This document shows positions 37,744 to 46,793 of a stretch of DNA of 64,000 nt, one piece after another (within the stretch, counting starts at the first letter, position 1; each line of letters starts with the position of its first letter). The notes under the pieces are model-generated. The model saw nothing but the letters and a program-made list of their open reading frames with translations, did not search any database and was not told where the DNA came from. The translations under genes and the position numbers were made by a program. The DNA comes from Stutzerimonas xanthomarina (GTDB lineage: Bacteria; Pseudomonadota; Gammaproteobacteria; Pseudomonadales; Pseudomonadaceae), in the NCBI RefSeq assembly GCF_003935375.1, contig NZ_RHQM01000002.1, positions 62,001 to 126,000 of the forward strand. Reading direction: 5' to 3'.

Positions 37744-38644
37744 CTGGCTGCTGGATGCGGTCCTCGGCCTGTTGCTACTCGGTCTGGCCGGTGGCGCGCT
37801 GCATGTGCGCCAGCTGTATGCCGGCGTGTTGCTGTTCATCGCCTTCGGCCTGGTGCTGGCGCTGGTCTGGGCGCGACTGGGCGCGGCCGATCTGGCGCTG
37901 GCCGAGGCCGCCATCGGCGCCGGGCTGACCGGTGTGCTGCTGTTCGCCGCGCTGGCGCGCCAGCCACGGGCCGGCAGCGAGCCGCAGCTGTCGCGCCACC
38001 GGCGTCTGGCCGCGGTGGCGGTGCTGCTGCCGCTCTTGCTGATGGTTTTGCCGCAGCTGGCGCCGCTGGCCGAACGGCAACCGAGCGTGCCGACGCAGAT
38101 CGATGCCGCGCTGGCGCAGAGCGGCGTCGAGCATCCGGTCACTGCGGTGCTGCTCAATTTCCGTGCCTGGGACACCTTGCTCGAGCTGGCCGTCCTGCTG
38201 CTGGCCCTGCTCGGCGCACGGCAGCTCGGCGCGCCGCAGCCGCAGCTGAGCGAGCCCTGGCCATTGCTGCGCGCCTGGGGCCGAACACTCGCGCCGCTGC
38301 TGGTGCTGGCCGGCGGCTATGTACTCTGGCGTGGTGCCGCCTCGCCCGGTGGTGCCTTCCAGGCCGGCGCGCTGCTGGCCTCCGGCATCGTCCTGCTGCG
38401 TCTGGCCGGTGCGCTGCCGGCGTTGCGCTGGGGCTTCTGGCCGCTGCGCCTGCTGGTGCTGGTCGGCCTGCTGCTGTTCGTCGCAGTGGCGGCAGCCTGC
38501 GCCTGGTTTGGCGATGGCTGGCTGCAGTACCCGACCGGCTGGGCCAAGCCGCTGATCGTCGTCATCGAGGCCGCGGCCACACTCTCCATCGCCGCCAGCC
38601 TGAGCCTGCTGGTGATCGGCGACGACCCGGAGCCGCAGCCATGA
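37736..38644 (+). CDS. Mrp-type subunit: DUF4040/MbhE-like region fused to MnhB domain
   Basis: 302 residues, about nine membrane spans, apparently a fusion. Residues 1-75 resemble the DUF4040/MbhD part normally at the end of MrpA (AIGAGLTGVLLFAALAR). Residues 120-170 resemble MbhE (VTAVLLNFRAWDTLLELAVLLLALLGA). Residues 180-295 are MnhB-like (APLLVLAGGYVLWRGAASPGGAFQAGALLASGIVL). In standard operons the first part is the tail of a long MrpA; here it is carried with B and the MrpA head is missing as such. It overlaps G (8 bases) and C (4 bases). Confidence 0.87.
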   Translation: MTDWLLDAVLGLLLLGLAGGALHVRQLYAGVLLFIAFGLVLALVWARLGAADLALAEAAIGAGLTGVLLFAALARQPRAGSEPQLSRHRRLAAVAVLLPLLLMVLPQLAPLAERQPSVPTQIDAALAQSGVEHPVTAVLLNFRAWDTLLELAVLLLALLGARQLGAPQPQLSEPWPLLRAWGRTLAPLLVLAGGYVLWRGAASPGGAFQAGALLASGIVLLRLAGALPALRWGFWPLRLLVLVGLLLFVAVAAACAWFGDGWLQYPTGWAKPLIVVIEAAATLSIAASLSLLVIGDDPEPQP

Positions 38645-38922
38645 GCGTCACGCTGTTCTGGATCGCCGTCGGCTTCGCCCTCTGGCTGCTCGGCCTGCAC
38701 GGGTTGCTCACATTGCGCCATGCGCTGCGGCGGATCATCGCCATCAATCTGATGGGCAGCGGCGTGTTTCTGGTGATGATCGCCCTGGCGGCGCGTCACG
38801 CCCCGAGCGATCCGCTGCTGGTGGCGCTGGTGGTCACCGGGCTGGTGGTGGCGGTGAGTGCGACCGCCCTGGCGTTGCGCCTGAGCAGTGCGCTGGCCAC
38901 CTCTAAGGGGCAAGAGCGATGA
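38641..38922 (+). CDS. mnhC: Mrp-type antiporter subunit C
   Basis: 93 residues, three membrane spans, NuoK/MrpC family. RRIIAINLMGSGVFLVMIA and DPLLVALVVTGLVVAVSATALALRL correspond to the conserved middle and third helices. It overlaps its neighbours by 4 bases on each side. Confidence 0.9.
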   Translation: MSVTLFWIAVGFALWLLGLHGLLTLRHALRRIIAINLMGSGVFLVMIALAARHAPSDPLLVALVVTGLVVAVSATALALRLSSALATSKGQER

Positions 38923-40343
38923 ACGCCGCCCTGGTCAGCCTGCTGCTGCCCCTGGCCGGCGCCTTGCTGCTGATCCTGCTGCGCCCGGAGCGCAGCGGCC
39001 GCTGGGTGATCGCGCTGAGCCTGGGCGCGCTCCTGGCGGCGATCATGGCGCTGCAGGTGGTGCTCGATCATGGCGAGCGCAGCCTGCTGGTCGGTGGCTG
39101 GGAGGCGGGGTTGGCGATCCGTTTCCGCCTGACCCCACTGGCCGCGCTGCTGCTGGTGTTCACGTCCGGGCTGCACCTGCTGGTGGCGCTGTACGCGGCG
39201 CGCATCGCCCATGCCGCCGGAAATCAGGATTACTGGCCATTGTCCTGCCTGCTGCACGCGGCACTGGCCGCGCTGTGGCTGTCGGCGGACCTGTTCAACC
39301 TCTACGTGACGCTGGAGCTGCTCAGCCTGGTCGCGGTGGCGCTGGTGTCGCTGGCCGGGCGCAAGGCCTGGAAGCCGGCGCTGAACTACCTGCTGCTGTC
39401 GCTGGCTGGCTCGCTGGCCTACCTGCTCGGTGTGGCGCTGATCTACGGACGCTACGGCGTGCTCGATCTGGCCGTGCTGGCGCAACTGACCGAAGCTGAT
39501 GGTGTGACCCATCTGGCGCTGCTGCTGATGACCCTCGGGCTGATGCTCAAGGCCGCGCTGTGGCCGCTGCACCTGTGGTTGCCGCCGGCCCACGCCGCGG
39601 CCCCGACTGCGGTCAGCGCGCTGCTCTCGGCGCTGGTGGTCAAGGGGCCGCTGTACATCCTCTGGCTGATCTGGAGCGAGACCGCCCCGGTTGAATTCGG
39701 CCGCGACGCCGGCCTGTTGTTCGGCACCGCCGGGGTGCTGGCGCTGATCGCTGGCGGCTGGTCGGCTCTGCGCGCGCCGCGGCTGAAGACGCTGGTGGCC
39801 TACTCGACGGTAGCCCAGCTGGGCTACGCGCTGCTGGCGCTGGGGCTGCTGCTGCATCTGGACGAACCGCGCCTGCATGCGGCCCTGTGGTTGTTCGTGC
39901 TGGCCCACGGATTGGCCAAGGTCTCGATGTTCCTCGCAGCCGGCGAGTTGCAGAGCATCCTTGGCAGCAAGCGGGTGAAGGGCATGAAAGGCGCCAGCCA
40001 GAACGTGCCGATCGCCCTGGCGGCGTTCGCCGTGGCCGGCGGCAGCCTGATCGGCCTGCCGCCCAGTGGCGGTTTTCTGGCCAAGTGGTTGCTGTTGCAG
40101 CCGCTGTTCGAGCGGCCGCAGCACTGGCCCTGGGCGCTGGGCGTATTGTTCGGCACGCTGATGTCGGCGGCCTACGTGTTTCGCGTCATCGCCCATGGCT
40201 TCGACCGTGCCCGACCGAATCCACCGAGCATTCATGCCGACCGTCTGGCGCAGTGGCTGGCGTTGCTGCCGGCGCTGCTGGTCTGGGGGCTGGCGCTGAT
40301 CAGCGAGCCGCTGCTGCTCTGGCTGGGAGGGCTCGGGCGATGA
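38919..40343 (+). CDS. mnhD: Mrp-type proton-channel subunit D (first of three)
   Basis: 474 residues, about 14 membrane spans, complex I NuoM/NuoN-like antiporter family. The key TM5 glutamate is in LFNLYVTLELLSLVAVALV, the TM7 lysine in GLMLKAALWPLHLWLPPAHAAAP, and the TM8/12 region in FVLAHGLAKVSMFLAAGEL. These charged residues line the proton path in this family. Coupled to C and to the next subunit by ATGA overlaps. Confidence 0.92.
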   Translation: MNAALVSLLLPLAGALLLILLRPERSGRWVIALSLGALLAAIMALQVVLDHGERSLLVGGWEAGLAIRFRLTPLAALLLVFTSGLHLLVALYAARIAHAAGNQDYWPLSCLLHAALAALWLSADLFNLYVTLELLSLVAVALVSLAGRKAWKPALNYLLLSLAGSLAYLLGVALIYGRYGVLDLAVLAQLTEADGVTHLALLLMTLGLMLKAALWPLHLWLPPAHAAAPTAVSALLSALVVKGPLYILWLIWSETAPVEFGRDAGLLFGTAGVLALIAGGWSALRAPRLKTLVAYSTVAQLGYALLALGLLLHLDEPRLHAALWLFVLAHGLAKVSMFLAAGELQSILGSKRVKGMKGASQNVPIALAAFAVAGGSLIGLPPSGGFLAKWLLLQPLFERPQHWPWALGVLFGTLMSAAYVFRVIAHGFDRARPNPPSIHADRLAQWLALLPALLVWGLALISEPLLLWLGGLGR

Positions 40344-41836
40344 GCTGGCATGAGCTTTTGCCCCTTGGCATCGTGCTCAGCTCGCTGCTGCCGGGCCTGG
40401 TGATCTTCGGCCTGCGCGAGGACCAGCAGCGCCTGCGGGTGTCCCTCAACCTGCTCGGCGTGACGCTCAAGCTGGTGCTGGTCGGCAGCATGCTCTACGG
40501 CGTTAGCCAGGGCAGCGAGTACCGCTTCAGCGTGCCGCTGTTGCCGGGCGCGCCGCTGGTGTTGCAGGCCGATGCGCTGGCCTTGCTGTTCGTCGCGCTG
40601 TCGTCGCTGCTGTGGGCGGCGACGACGATCTATGCCATCGGCTATCTGGAAAACTCGCCGCTGCGCTCGCGCTTCTTCGGCTACTTCAGCCTCTGCGTCA
40701 GCGCCACGGTGGGTCTGGCCCTGGCCGGCAATCTGGTCAGCTTCCTGCTGTTCTACGAACTGCTGACCCTCGCCACCTTCCCGCTGGTGGTGCATCGCGG
40801 CACTCCCGAGTCGCTCGCCGCGGGGCGCGTTTATCTGGCCTACACCGTCGGTGGTGGGTCGCTGGTACTGATGGGCGTGGCGTTGCTGCACAGCCTGGCC
40901 GGCACGCCGGATTTCCAGGCCGCCGGCTACCTGCTGGATGAGGTCGGCGAGCATGACCTCGGGCTGCGTGTGGCCTTCGCCCTGCTGATTCTCGGCCTTG
41001 GCGTGAAGGCCGCGCTGATTCCGCTGCATGGCTGGCTGCCGCAGGCGATGGTCGCCCCGGCGCCGGTCAGCGCCTTGCTGCACGCGGTGGCGGTGGTCAA
41101 GGCCGGGGCCTTCGGCATCGTGCGGGTGGTCTACGACGTCTTCGGCGCCGAGGCGCTGACGCAACTGGATCTCACCACGCCGCTGCTCTGGCTGGCGGCG
41201 GCGACCATCCTCTACGGCTCGCTGCGCGCCTTGCAGCAGCAGGAGCTGAAGAAGCGCCTGGCCTACTCGACTATCAGCCAGGTGTCCTACGTGACGCTTG
41301 GCGTCGCGCTGCTCGGGCCGATCGCGGCGGTGGGCGGCTTGGTGCATCTGGTCCATCAGGGGCTGATGAAGGTCACGCTGTTCTATTGCGCGGGCAATTT
41401 CGCCGAGACTCTGGGCATTCACCGCATCCGCGAGATGGACGGCGTCGGCCGGCGCATGCCCTGGACCATGACGGCTTTCTCCATCGGGGCGCTGGGCATG
41501 ATCGGCATTCCGCCGATTGCCGGCTTCATCAGCAAATGGACGCTCGGTCTCGGCGCGCTGGAAGTCGGTCAGGACTGGGTGCTGCTGGTGCTGCTCGGTT
41601 CGGCGCTGCTGAACGCCGCCTACTTCCTGCCGCTGCTGTGGCGGGGCTGGTTCGCCGAGCCGGCGGACTGGCACCAGAACCGCTGGGCCGATGAGCGTTT
41701 CGAAACCCATTGGATGCTGTTGCTGCCGCCGCTGCTCACGGCGCTGCTGTCGCTGCTGGTCGGCCTGCTGGCGGCCACCGCGCTCAGCCCGCTGGGCTGG
41801 AGCCAGTTGATCGTCGAGCGGGAGTTCGCCATATGA
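40340..41836 (+). CDS. Mrp-type proton-channel subunit, MrpA-head/NuoL-like (second of three)
   Basis: 498 residues, about 14 membrane spans. SFLLFYELLTLATFPLVVHRGTP supplies the TM5 glutamate; GLGVKAALIPLHGWLPQAMVAPAPVSALLHAVAVVKAG has the TM7 lysine and the His-rich TM8 region typical of MrpA/NuoL; HQGLMKVTLFYCAGN carries the TM12 lysine. It may stand in for the MrpA head, with the MrpA tail fused to MnhB two genes earlier. A longer frame from 39887 overlaps the previous gene and is not used. Confidence 0.9.
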   Translation: MSWHELLPLGIVLSSLLPGLVIFGLREDQQRLRVSLNLLGVTLKLVLVGSMLYGVSQGSEYRFSVPLLPGAPLVLQADALALLFVALSSLLWAATTIYAIGYLENSPLRSRFFGYFSLCVSATVGLALAGNLVSFLLFYELLTLATFPLVVHRGTPESLAAGRVYLAYTVGGGSLVLMGVALLHSLAGTPDFQAAGYLLDEVGEHDLGLRVAFALLILGLGVKAALIPLHGWLPQAMVAPAPVSALLHAVAVVKAGAFGIVRVVYDVFGAEALTQLDLTTPLLWLAAATILYGSLRALQQQELKKRLAYSTISQVSYVTLGVALLGPIAAVGGLVHLVHQGLMKVTLFYCAGNFAETLGIHRIREMDGVGRRMPWTMTAFSIGALGMIGIPPIAGFISKWTLGLGALEVGQDWVLLVLLGSALLNAAYFLPLLWRGWFAEPADWHQNRWADERFETHWMLLLPPLLTALLSLLVGLLAATALSPLGWSQLIVEREFAI

Positions 41837-43482
41837 ACGCCTGGCTCTGGTTGCTGGTGCCCTTCGCACCGCTGCTCGGCGGCATGCTGCTGTTGTGGCT
41901 GCGCGAACGCAGCCTGCCGTGGCTGTGGCTGGCCTGTGCGCCGGCGCTGCTGGCTGCGCTGCAACCGCCACCAGCGTTGGAGTTGCCGTGGCTCTGGGAG
42001 GGTGTGCGCTGGGGCGCCAGCGATACGCTGACCCGCGCCTGGCTGGGCTTTACCGCCGTGCTCTGGAGTTGCGCGGGGATCTTTGCCAACAGCAGCCTGG
42101 CCACCGATCGGAAGCGGCTGCGCTTCTGGGCGTTCTGGCAACTGGCGCTGGCCGGCAATCTGCTGCTGATCATCGCCACCGACGCATTGAGCTTCTACCT
42201 CGGCTTCAGCGCCATGAGCCTCGCGGCCTACGGGTTGATCGTGCAGCACGGGGGGCCGGGACCGCGGCGGGCCGGACGCCTCTATCTGCAACTGGCGATC
42301 TGCGGCGAGATGCTGCTGCTCGCCGGGCTGTTGCTGCGCAGTCACAGCACCGAACAGGCCTTCGACTTCGCCACCTGGCAGGCGCAGCCGATCGACCACC
42401 TGACCTTGGCCCTGCTGGTGCTCGGGCTCGGCCTGAAGGCTGGGTTCTGGCCGCTGCACGTCTGGCTGCCGCTGGCCCATCCGCAGGCCCCGGCACCGGC
42501 CAGCGCGGTACTCTCCGGGGCGATGCTCAAGGCCGGCATTCTCGGCATCTGGCGCTGCCTGCCGGAGAGCGATCCGACGCTGGCGGCCTGGAGCACGCCG
42601 CTGCTGATCGCCGGCCTGTTCGGCGCGCTCTATGCGGCTGCGCTGGGGCTGTGCGCGGCCAAGTCCAAGGCAGTGCTGGCCTGGTCCTCGGTGAGCCAGA
42701 TGGGCTGGATGCTGATGATCCTGGCGCTGGCCTGGAGCCTGGAGGCGCCCTCTGCGGCGCTGCTGACGGTGCTGGTGCTGTTCGGCGTGCATCACGGGCT
42801 GGCCAAGGGCGCGCTGTTCCTCGCCGCCGGGATGGTCCACGAAGGGCGGCTGTCGCGTCTGGGCTGGGTGCTGCTGATGCTGCCGGCGCTGGCGATCATG
42901 GGCGCGCCGTTCACCAGCGGCGCGGCAGTGAAGTACCTGCTGAAAGAGGCCTGGCATGAAAGCGCCTTCGTCGCCTGGTTGCCCTGGCTGACCCTGGCCA
43001 GCTTCGTCACCGCGTTGCTGCTCTGGCGCGCGCTTTGGCTGATGTGGCGCGATCAGCAGCACGCCAGCGCACGCGCGCCACTCGGCCAGTGGTTGCCGTG
43101 GGCGCTGCTCAGCATGGCGTCGCTATCCGTGCCCTGGTTCTGGCCGACAATGCGCGAAGCGCTGCTGGCAGGGGTGTATCCCGCGGGCCTGTGGGCGGCA
43201 CTCTGGCCGCTGCTGGCTGCTCTGGGTCTGACGCTGCTGGCGCTGCGCCGTGGCTGTAGGGTGCCGTCGCGGCTGGCGCAGTTGCCCAGTCCAGCACTGT
43301 GGGCGTCGCTGTACCTCACCCGCCTGCTGCGCCAGCCGCCACTGCCCGTACCCGGAATGCAGCTCGAGCGGACCCGCTGGCGGGCGCGCGAACGGCGCTG
43401 GAATCGGCAGTGGGAACGTGGCGCCCTGACCCTAAGCGCCTGGCTGCTGGTGGCGCTGCTCTGGCTGGGCTGGCTGTGGTGA
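41833..43482 (+). CDS. Mrp-type proton-channel-like subunit (third), TM5 glutamate replaced
   Basis: 549 residues, about 14 spans, same superfamily. The TM7 lysine is present (GLGLKAGFWPLHVWLPLAHPQAPAPASAVLSG), as is the TM12 lysine (HHGLAKGALFLAAG). At the TM5 position where the other two subunits have FYELL or TLELL, it reads FYLGFSAMSLAAYGL, so Ser replaces the conserved Glu, suggesting altered or lost proton transfer. Near the C-terminus a very basic segment (RTRWRARERRWNRQWERG) precedes a last hydrophobic helix. It ends the operon; only 9 bases separate its stop from the end of the convergent gene. Confidence 0.87.
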   Translation: MNAWLWLLVPFAPLLGGMLLLWLRERSLPWLWLACAPALLAALQPPPALELPWLWEGVRWGASDTLTRAWLGFTAVLWSCAGIFANSSLATDRKRLRFWAFWQLALAGNLLLIIATDALSFYLGFSAMSLAAYGLIVQHGGPGPRRAGRLYLQLAICGEMLLLAGLLLRSHSTEQAFDFATWQAQPIDHLTLALLVLGLGLKAGFWPLHVWLPLAHPQAPAPASAVLSGAMLKAGILGIWRCLPESDPTLAAWSTPLLIAGLFGALYAAALGLCAAKSKAVLAWSSVSQMGWMLMILALAWSLEAPSAALLTVLVLFGVHHGLAKGALFLAAGMVHEGRLSRLGWVLLMLPALAIMGAPFTSGAAVKYLLKEAWHESAFVAWLPWLTLASFVTALLLWRALWLMWRDQQHASARAPLGQWLPWALLSMASLSVPWFWPTMREALLAGVYPAGLWAALWPLLAALGLTLLALRRGCRVPSRLAQLPSPALWASLYLTRLLRQPPLPVPGMQLERTRWRARERRWNRQWERGALTLSAWLLVALLWLGWLW

Positions 43483-43491
43483 GCCGTGGGT

Positions 43492-43935
43492 TCAGGGCAG
43501 CGCCTTTTCGGCAAAGGGCCGGGTATCCAGGCCCAGCTGGGCGCGAAAGCTTTCCATGTCGAACATGGTGCAGATTTCCTGCACCTGCTGGGTCGGGGTG
43601 ATGGTCCAGAAGGCCATGGCAGAAATGCTGAGCACCTTGTCGCTGGGCGGATAGCCGAACGCCGGCTGCTCGATGGTGCCGATCAGCGTGCTCCAGGTGA
43701 CCACCCGGTTGCCTTCGGCGATGCATTCCTCGACCACCACTTCCAGTTCCGGCATGGCGTGGCGGATCTGCCGGACCATGTCGAGAAACTCCGCGCTGGC
43801 GAGCGGCCGGCCGATGAAGGAGCTCTTGTAGAGAAAATCCTTGCTGTGCAGGTGCTCGGCCAGCGCCAGGCGCCCGCGGTTCCAGGTCAGGTCGATGTGC
43901 TGACGGACGAGTTTCTTGCGGTCATCCAGTGACAT
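43492..43935 (-). CDS. SnoaL-like/NTF2-fold protein
   Basis: 147 residues, cytosolic, of the NTF2-like superfamily close to SnoaL/ester cyclase-like proteins: WNRGRLALAEHLHSKDFLYKSS, FLDMVRQIRHAMPELEVVVEECIAEGNRVVTWSTLIGT and a C-terminal strand QEICTMFDMESFRAQLGL. These may bind or turn over small hydrophobic molecules; no reaction can be assigned. It faces the antiporter operon tail and lies upstream of nothing on its strand; phoQ ends 77 bases behind its start. Confidence 0.8.
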   Translation of the reverse strand: MSLDDRKKLVRQHIDLTWNRGRLALAEHLHSKDFLYKSSFIGRPLASAEFLDMVRQIRHAMPELEVVVEECIAEGNRVVTWSTLIGTIEQPAFGYPPSDKVLSISAMAFWTITPTQQVQEICTMFDMESFRAQLGLDTRPFAEKALP

Positions 43936-44011
43936 GCGCCCTCCAATGGGCTGCAGATAGCTCGGCAGCGAACTCTAGCAGCGGCCAGGGCCGTGCGGGA
44001 GTGCCGTTCGG

Positions 44012-45409
44012 TCAGTCGGCCTGCAGCCGGATGCGGAAAGCCGCGCCACCGAGCGCCGACTCGCCGAGACTGAGCTCGCCACCGTAGCTGTCGAGAATGT
44101 CCTTGACCACCGCTAGGCCAATGCCCTGGCCGGGGTGCTGGCCGTCGAGGCGCTCGCCGCGGCGGATGATGCGCTCGCGCTGGCCGACCGGCACACCCGG
44201 GCCGTCGTCCTCGACGCCGAGCAGCAGATCGCCTTCGTGATGGCTGGCGCTGATGCGCACCTGCTGCAGGCACAGGCGGTAGGCGTTCTCCAGCAGATTG
44301 CCGAGCAGCTCCATCAGCGCGCCCTGTTCCATCGGCACCAGGCAGGGCTCGACGAGCTGCATCTCGATCTGCACGTGTTTGTCGCGGTAGACCTTGTCCA
44401 GCGTGCTGCAGAGGCTGATCAGCAATGGCTTCAGTTCGACCCGGTGTCGCACCAGGCCGCTCTTGCCGAGGCTGGCGCGCTGCAGCTGGTAGCCGATCTG
44501 CTGGCTCATGCGTTCGATCTGCGCCTGCATCACCTGCGCCTGCTCGCGGCTCTGCGTCTGCGCGGCGAGGGTTTCGCCGACGCCCTGCAGCACGCTGAGC
44601 GGGGTTTTCAGACTATGCGCCAGATCGCCCAACGAATTGCGGTACTGCTCGCGCTGGCGCCGTTCGCTGTCCAGCAGACGGTTGAGCGAACGGGTAAGGC
44701 GCAGCAGCTCGCGGGGGTTTTCGTCGCTCAGGTGCTGGCGCTGGCCTCCTTCGACCTGATCGAGCTCGGCGCTGACGCGTTTCAGCGTGCGAAAGCCCCA
44801 GGTCAGGCCGAGCCAGAGCAGGATCAGCAACACCAGCAGGCCGCTGCCGAGCCACAGGTAGAGCTGCCGGCGAAACTCGTCGAACAGACTCAGGTATTCG
44901 CTGGTGGGCTGCATGGTGACGAAACTGAAGGCGTTGTCGCGGCTGCCGGCCAACTGCAGTTCGACGTCGTAGACGAAGTACTCGAGCCCCGCCGCATCGC
45001 GGGTGCGCAGAAATTCGCTGGTGCGGCCCTCGTAACGCGGTCGGTAGTCGATGCGCTCGTCGGCGGCCGAGCGGGAACGCCAGACCAGCTCGCCGCTGCG
45101 GTCGTAGATGAAGCCGAGCAACTGCGCGTCGGGCAGGTTAAATTCCTCGTCCGGCATCCGCTCGGGCATCAGCAACCGGCCGTCTTCGACATGGGCGGCA
45201 GTGATCAGGGTGCTGGCATCGGCGGCCAGGCGTTGCTCGATGACGCGTTCGAAGGTCAGGCTGAAGGCGCCCTGCAGCGCCGGCAGCAGGGCCAGCATGA
45301 ACAGCGTGGCGAGGCCTGTGGCGCCGAGCATCAGCCGCAGGCGCAGCGACATGGCACCTCTCAGTCGGTGGCGCACGCGCGCTTGCAGACGGCGCCAGCG
45401 TCGATTCAT
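44012..45409 (-). CDS. phoQ: Sensor kinase PhoQ
   Basis: 465 residues. N-terminal membrane segment (about 26-46), periplasmic PhoQ-type sensor with acidic stretch MPDEEFNLPD, second membrane segment (LWLGSGLLVLLILLWLGLTWG), HAMP, the H-box LGDLAHSLKTPLSVLQGVGE, and HATPase with NLLENAYR, EDDGPGVP and GIGLAVVKDILDSYGGEL. In Pseudomonas PhoQ senses low Mg2+ and limits PhoP phosphorylation. The start MNRRWRRLQ (ATG 45407-45409) overlaps the phoP stop. phoQ itself is intact although phoP upstream is frameshifted, so coupling of its translation may be disturbed. Confidence 0.93.
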   Translation of the reverse strand: MNRRWRRLQARVRHRLRGAMSLRLRLMLGATGLATLFMLALLPALQGAFSLTFERVIEQRLAADASTLITAAHVEDGRLLMPERMPDEEFNLPDAQLLGFIYDRSGELVWRSRSAADERIDYRPRYEGRTSEFLRTRDAAGLEYFVYDVELQLAGSRDNAFSFVTMQPTSEYLSLFDEFRRQLYLWLGSGLLVLLILLWLGLTWGFRTLKRVSAELDQVEGGQRQHLSDENPRELLRLTRSLNRLLDSERRQREQYRNSLGDLAHSLKTPLSVLQGVGETLAAQTQSREQAQVMQAQIERMSQQIGYQLQRASLGKSGLVRHRVELKPLLISLCSTLDKVYRDKHVQIEMQLVEPCLVPMEQGALMELLGNLLENAYRLCLQQVRISASHHEGDLLLGVEDDGPGVPVGQRERIIRRGERLDGQHPGQGIGLAVVKDILDSYGGELSLGESALGGAAFRIRLQAD

Positions 45410-46082
45410 CGGCAGCGCTCGGTGAACAGATAGCCTAGGCCGCGCACGGTTTCGATGGGCTTCATCGCGCACCGCGCCTCCAGCTTGCGCCGCAGCCGGC
45501 CGACCAGCACTTCGATCACGTTCGGATCGCGCTCCTCGTCACCGCTGTAGAGCTGCTCCATCAGACGCTCCTTGGCCACCACCTGCTGCTGATGACGCAT
45601 CAGGTATTCGAGGATGCGGTATTCGTAGGCGGTCAGCGCCAGCGGCGCGCCATTGGCCGTGGCCTGCTTTCGATTGAGGTCGAGCAGCAGCGGGCCGGCT
45701 TCGATGGTGGCCTGGGTGAAGCCGCTGGAGCGGCGCAGCAGCGCATTCAGCCGGGCTTCCAGTTCCTCGAACTGGAACGGCTTGACCACGTAGTCGTCGG
45801 CGCCGGCGGCCAGGCCTTCAACCTTGTCCTGCCAGTTGCCGCGCGCGGTAAGGATGAGAATGGGGAAGCTCTTGCCGCGGCTGCGCAGCTGGCGGATCAG
45901 GTCCAGCCCGCTGATGCCCGGCAGGCCGAGATCGATGATGGCCAGGTCATGTTGAATTCGTGGGTCTGAAACAGCGCTTCCTCGGCGTTGGGCACTGCGT
46001 CGACGACATGCCCGCTTTCGCTGAGTCGGGTCTGCAAGTGGTGGCGCAACAGCGCCTCGTCTTCCACCACCAGCACTTTCAT
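45406..46082 (-). pseudogene. phoP: Response regulator PhoP, frameshifted near codon 43
   Basis: The start MKVLVVEDEALLRHHLQTRL (ATG 46080-46082, GGGGAG upstream) and the remainder DLAIIDLGLPGISGLDLIRQL through KPIETVRGLGYLFTERC are both classical PhoP, but they lie in different frames. They join at HEFN|(H)DLAIID: one base is missing (one G on the plus strand near 45951), so the first frame ends after 61 residues, before the phosphoacceptor Asp. The OmpR-type winged helix is otherwise intact. Restoring one base gives a full-length protein of about 225 residues. Either the strain lacks PhoP function or this is a sequencing error. Confidence 0.9.
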
Positions 46083-46156
46083 TGGCTTGCTCCCCGTGCA
46101 AAAACGGCCAGGTTCTCGCCCTGGCCGTCGTTCAACGTTCTGTCAGCGTAACGCCA

Positions 46157-46768
46157 TCAGAAGTGATAGTTCAGACCCAGATAGGCCTGCTTGCTGCTGT
46201 GCAGGTCGATCGAGCCGAGCTTGCCGACGCCGCGCTCGGATACTTCGGTACCGGCGTTGCTGCGCAGGTAGCGGTAGCCCGCTTCCACCGAAGTGTTGTC
46301 GCCGAGCTTCTGCAGGATACCGGCCTGCAGGCCGACCAGGTAACCGATGTCGCTGTCACGGCTGTAGCCCCTGGACTCGTTCTCCAGCTTGGTCAGGCCG
46401 GCGCTGGCGCCGCCGAACAGGCGGGTGGTGACACCCAGTGGGAGAAACAGGTCGTAGCTGCCGAGAAGGTTCTGCTGACGCAGCTTGAAGGTGCTGCCGT
46501 AATCGTCCGAGACGTTCTCGTAGGTCATGTAGTAACGACCCTCGTCGGTCATCTGGCCGGCGCGAACACCCCAGGTGCCGCTGTTCCTGATGGTGTCATC
46601 GAAACGGTTCTCGCCACCCATGCTCTGCTTCAGGGCGCTGGAACGATCGGTATTAACGGTGGTTTTGCCCCAGGTGAGACCGGCGAAGTTCTCTGCGGCG
46701 TGGGCGCCGAAGCTGAGGATGCCGAGGGACGTGGCCAGGGCCAGGGCCAGGGTGCTGAGTTTTTTCAT
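46157..46768 (-). CDS. oprH: Outer-membrane protein OprH
   Basis: 203 residues: signal peptide (MKKLSTLALALATSLGILSFGAHA) and an eight-stranded barrel with NFAGLTWGKT, NSGTWGVRAGQMTDEGRYYMTYENVSDD, LRQQNLLGSYDLFLPLG and the terminal LGLNYHF. It matches OprH, which binds and cross-bridges LPS when Mg2+ is low. AAGGAG precedes the ATG. It is first in oprH-phoP-phoQ. The five GTTCAG repeats just upstream are the expected PhoP site; with phoP broken the activation loop would fail. Confidence 0.95.
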   Translation of the reverse strand: MKKLSTLALALATSLGILSFGAHAAENFAGLTWGKTTVNTDRSSALKQSMGGENRFDDTIRNSGTWGVRAGQMTDEGRYYMTYENVSDDYGSTFKLRQQNLLGSYDLFLPLGVTTRLFGGASAGLTKLENESRGYSRDSDIGYLVGLQAGILQKLGDNTSVEAGYRYLRSNAGTEVSERGVGKLGSIDLHSSKQAYLGLNYHF

Positions 46769-46793
46769 CGGTGACTCCTTTTCAGGCAGCGGG

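Noticed and set aside
39887-40339. N-terminal extension of the second large antiporter subunit
   Set aside because: The added 151 residues overlap the previous subunit out of frame, are Arg-rich and not membrane-like; the ATG at 40340 gives a normal start with ATGA coupling.
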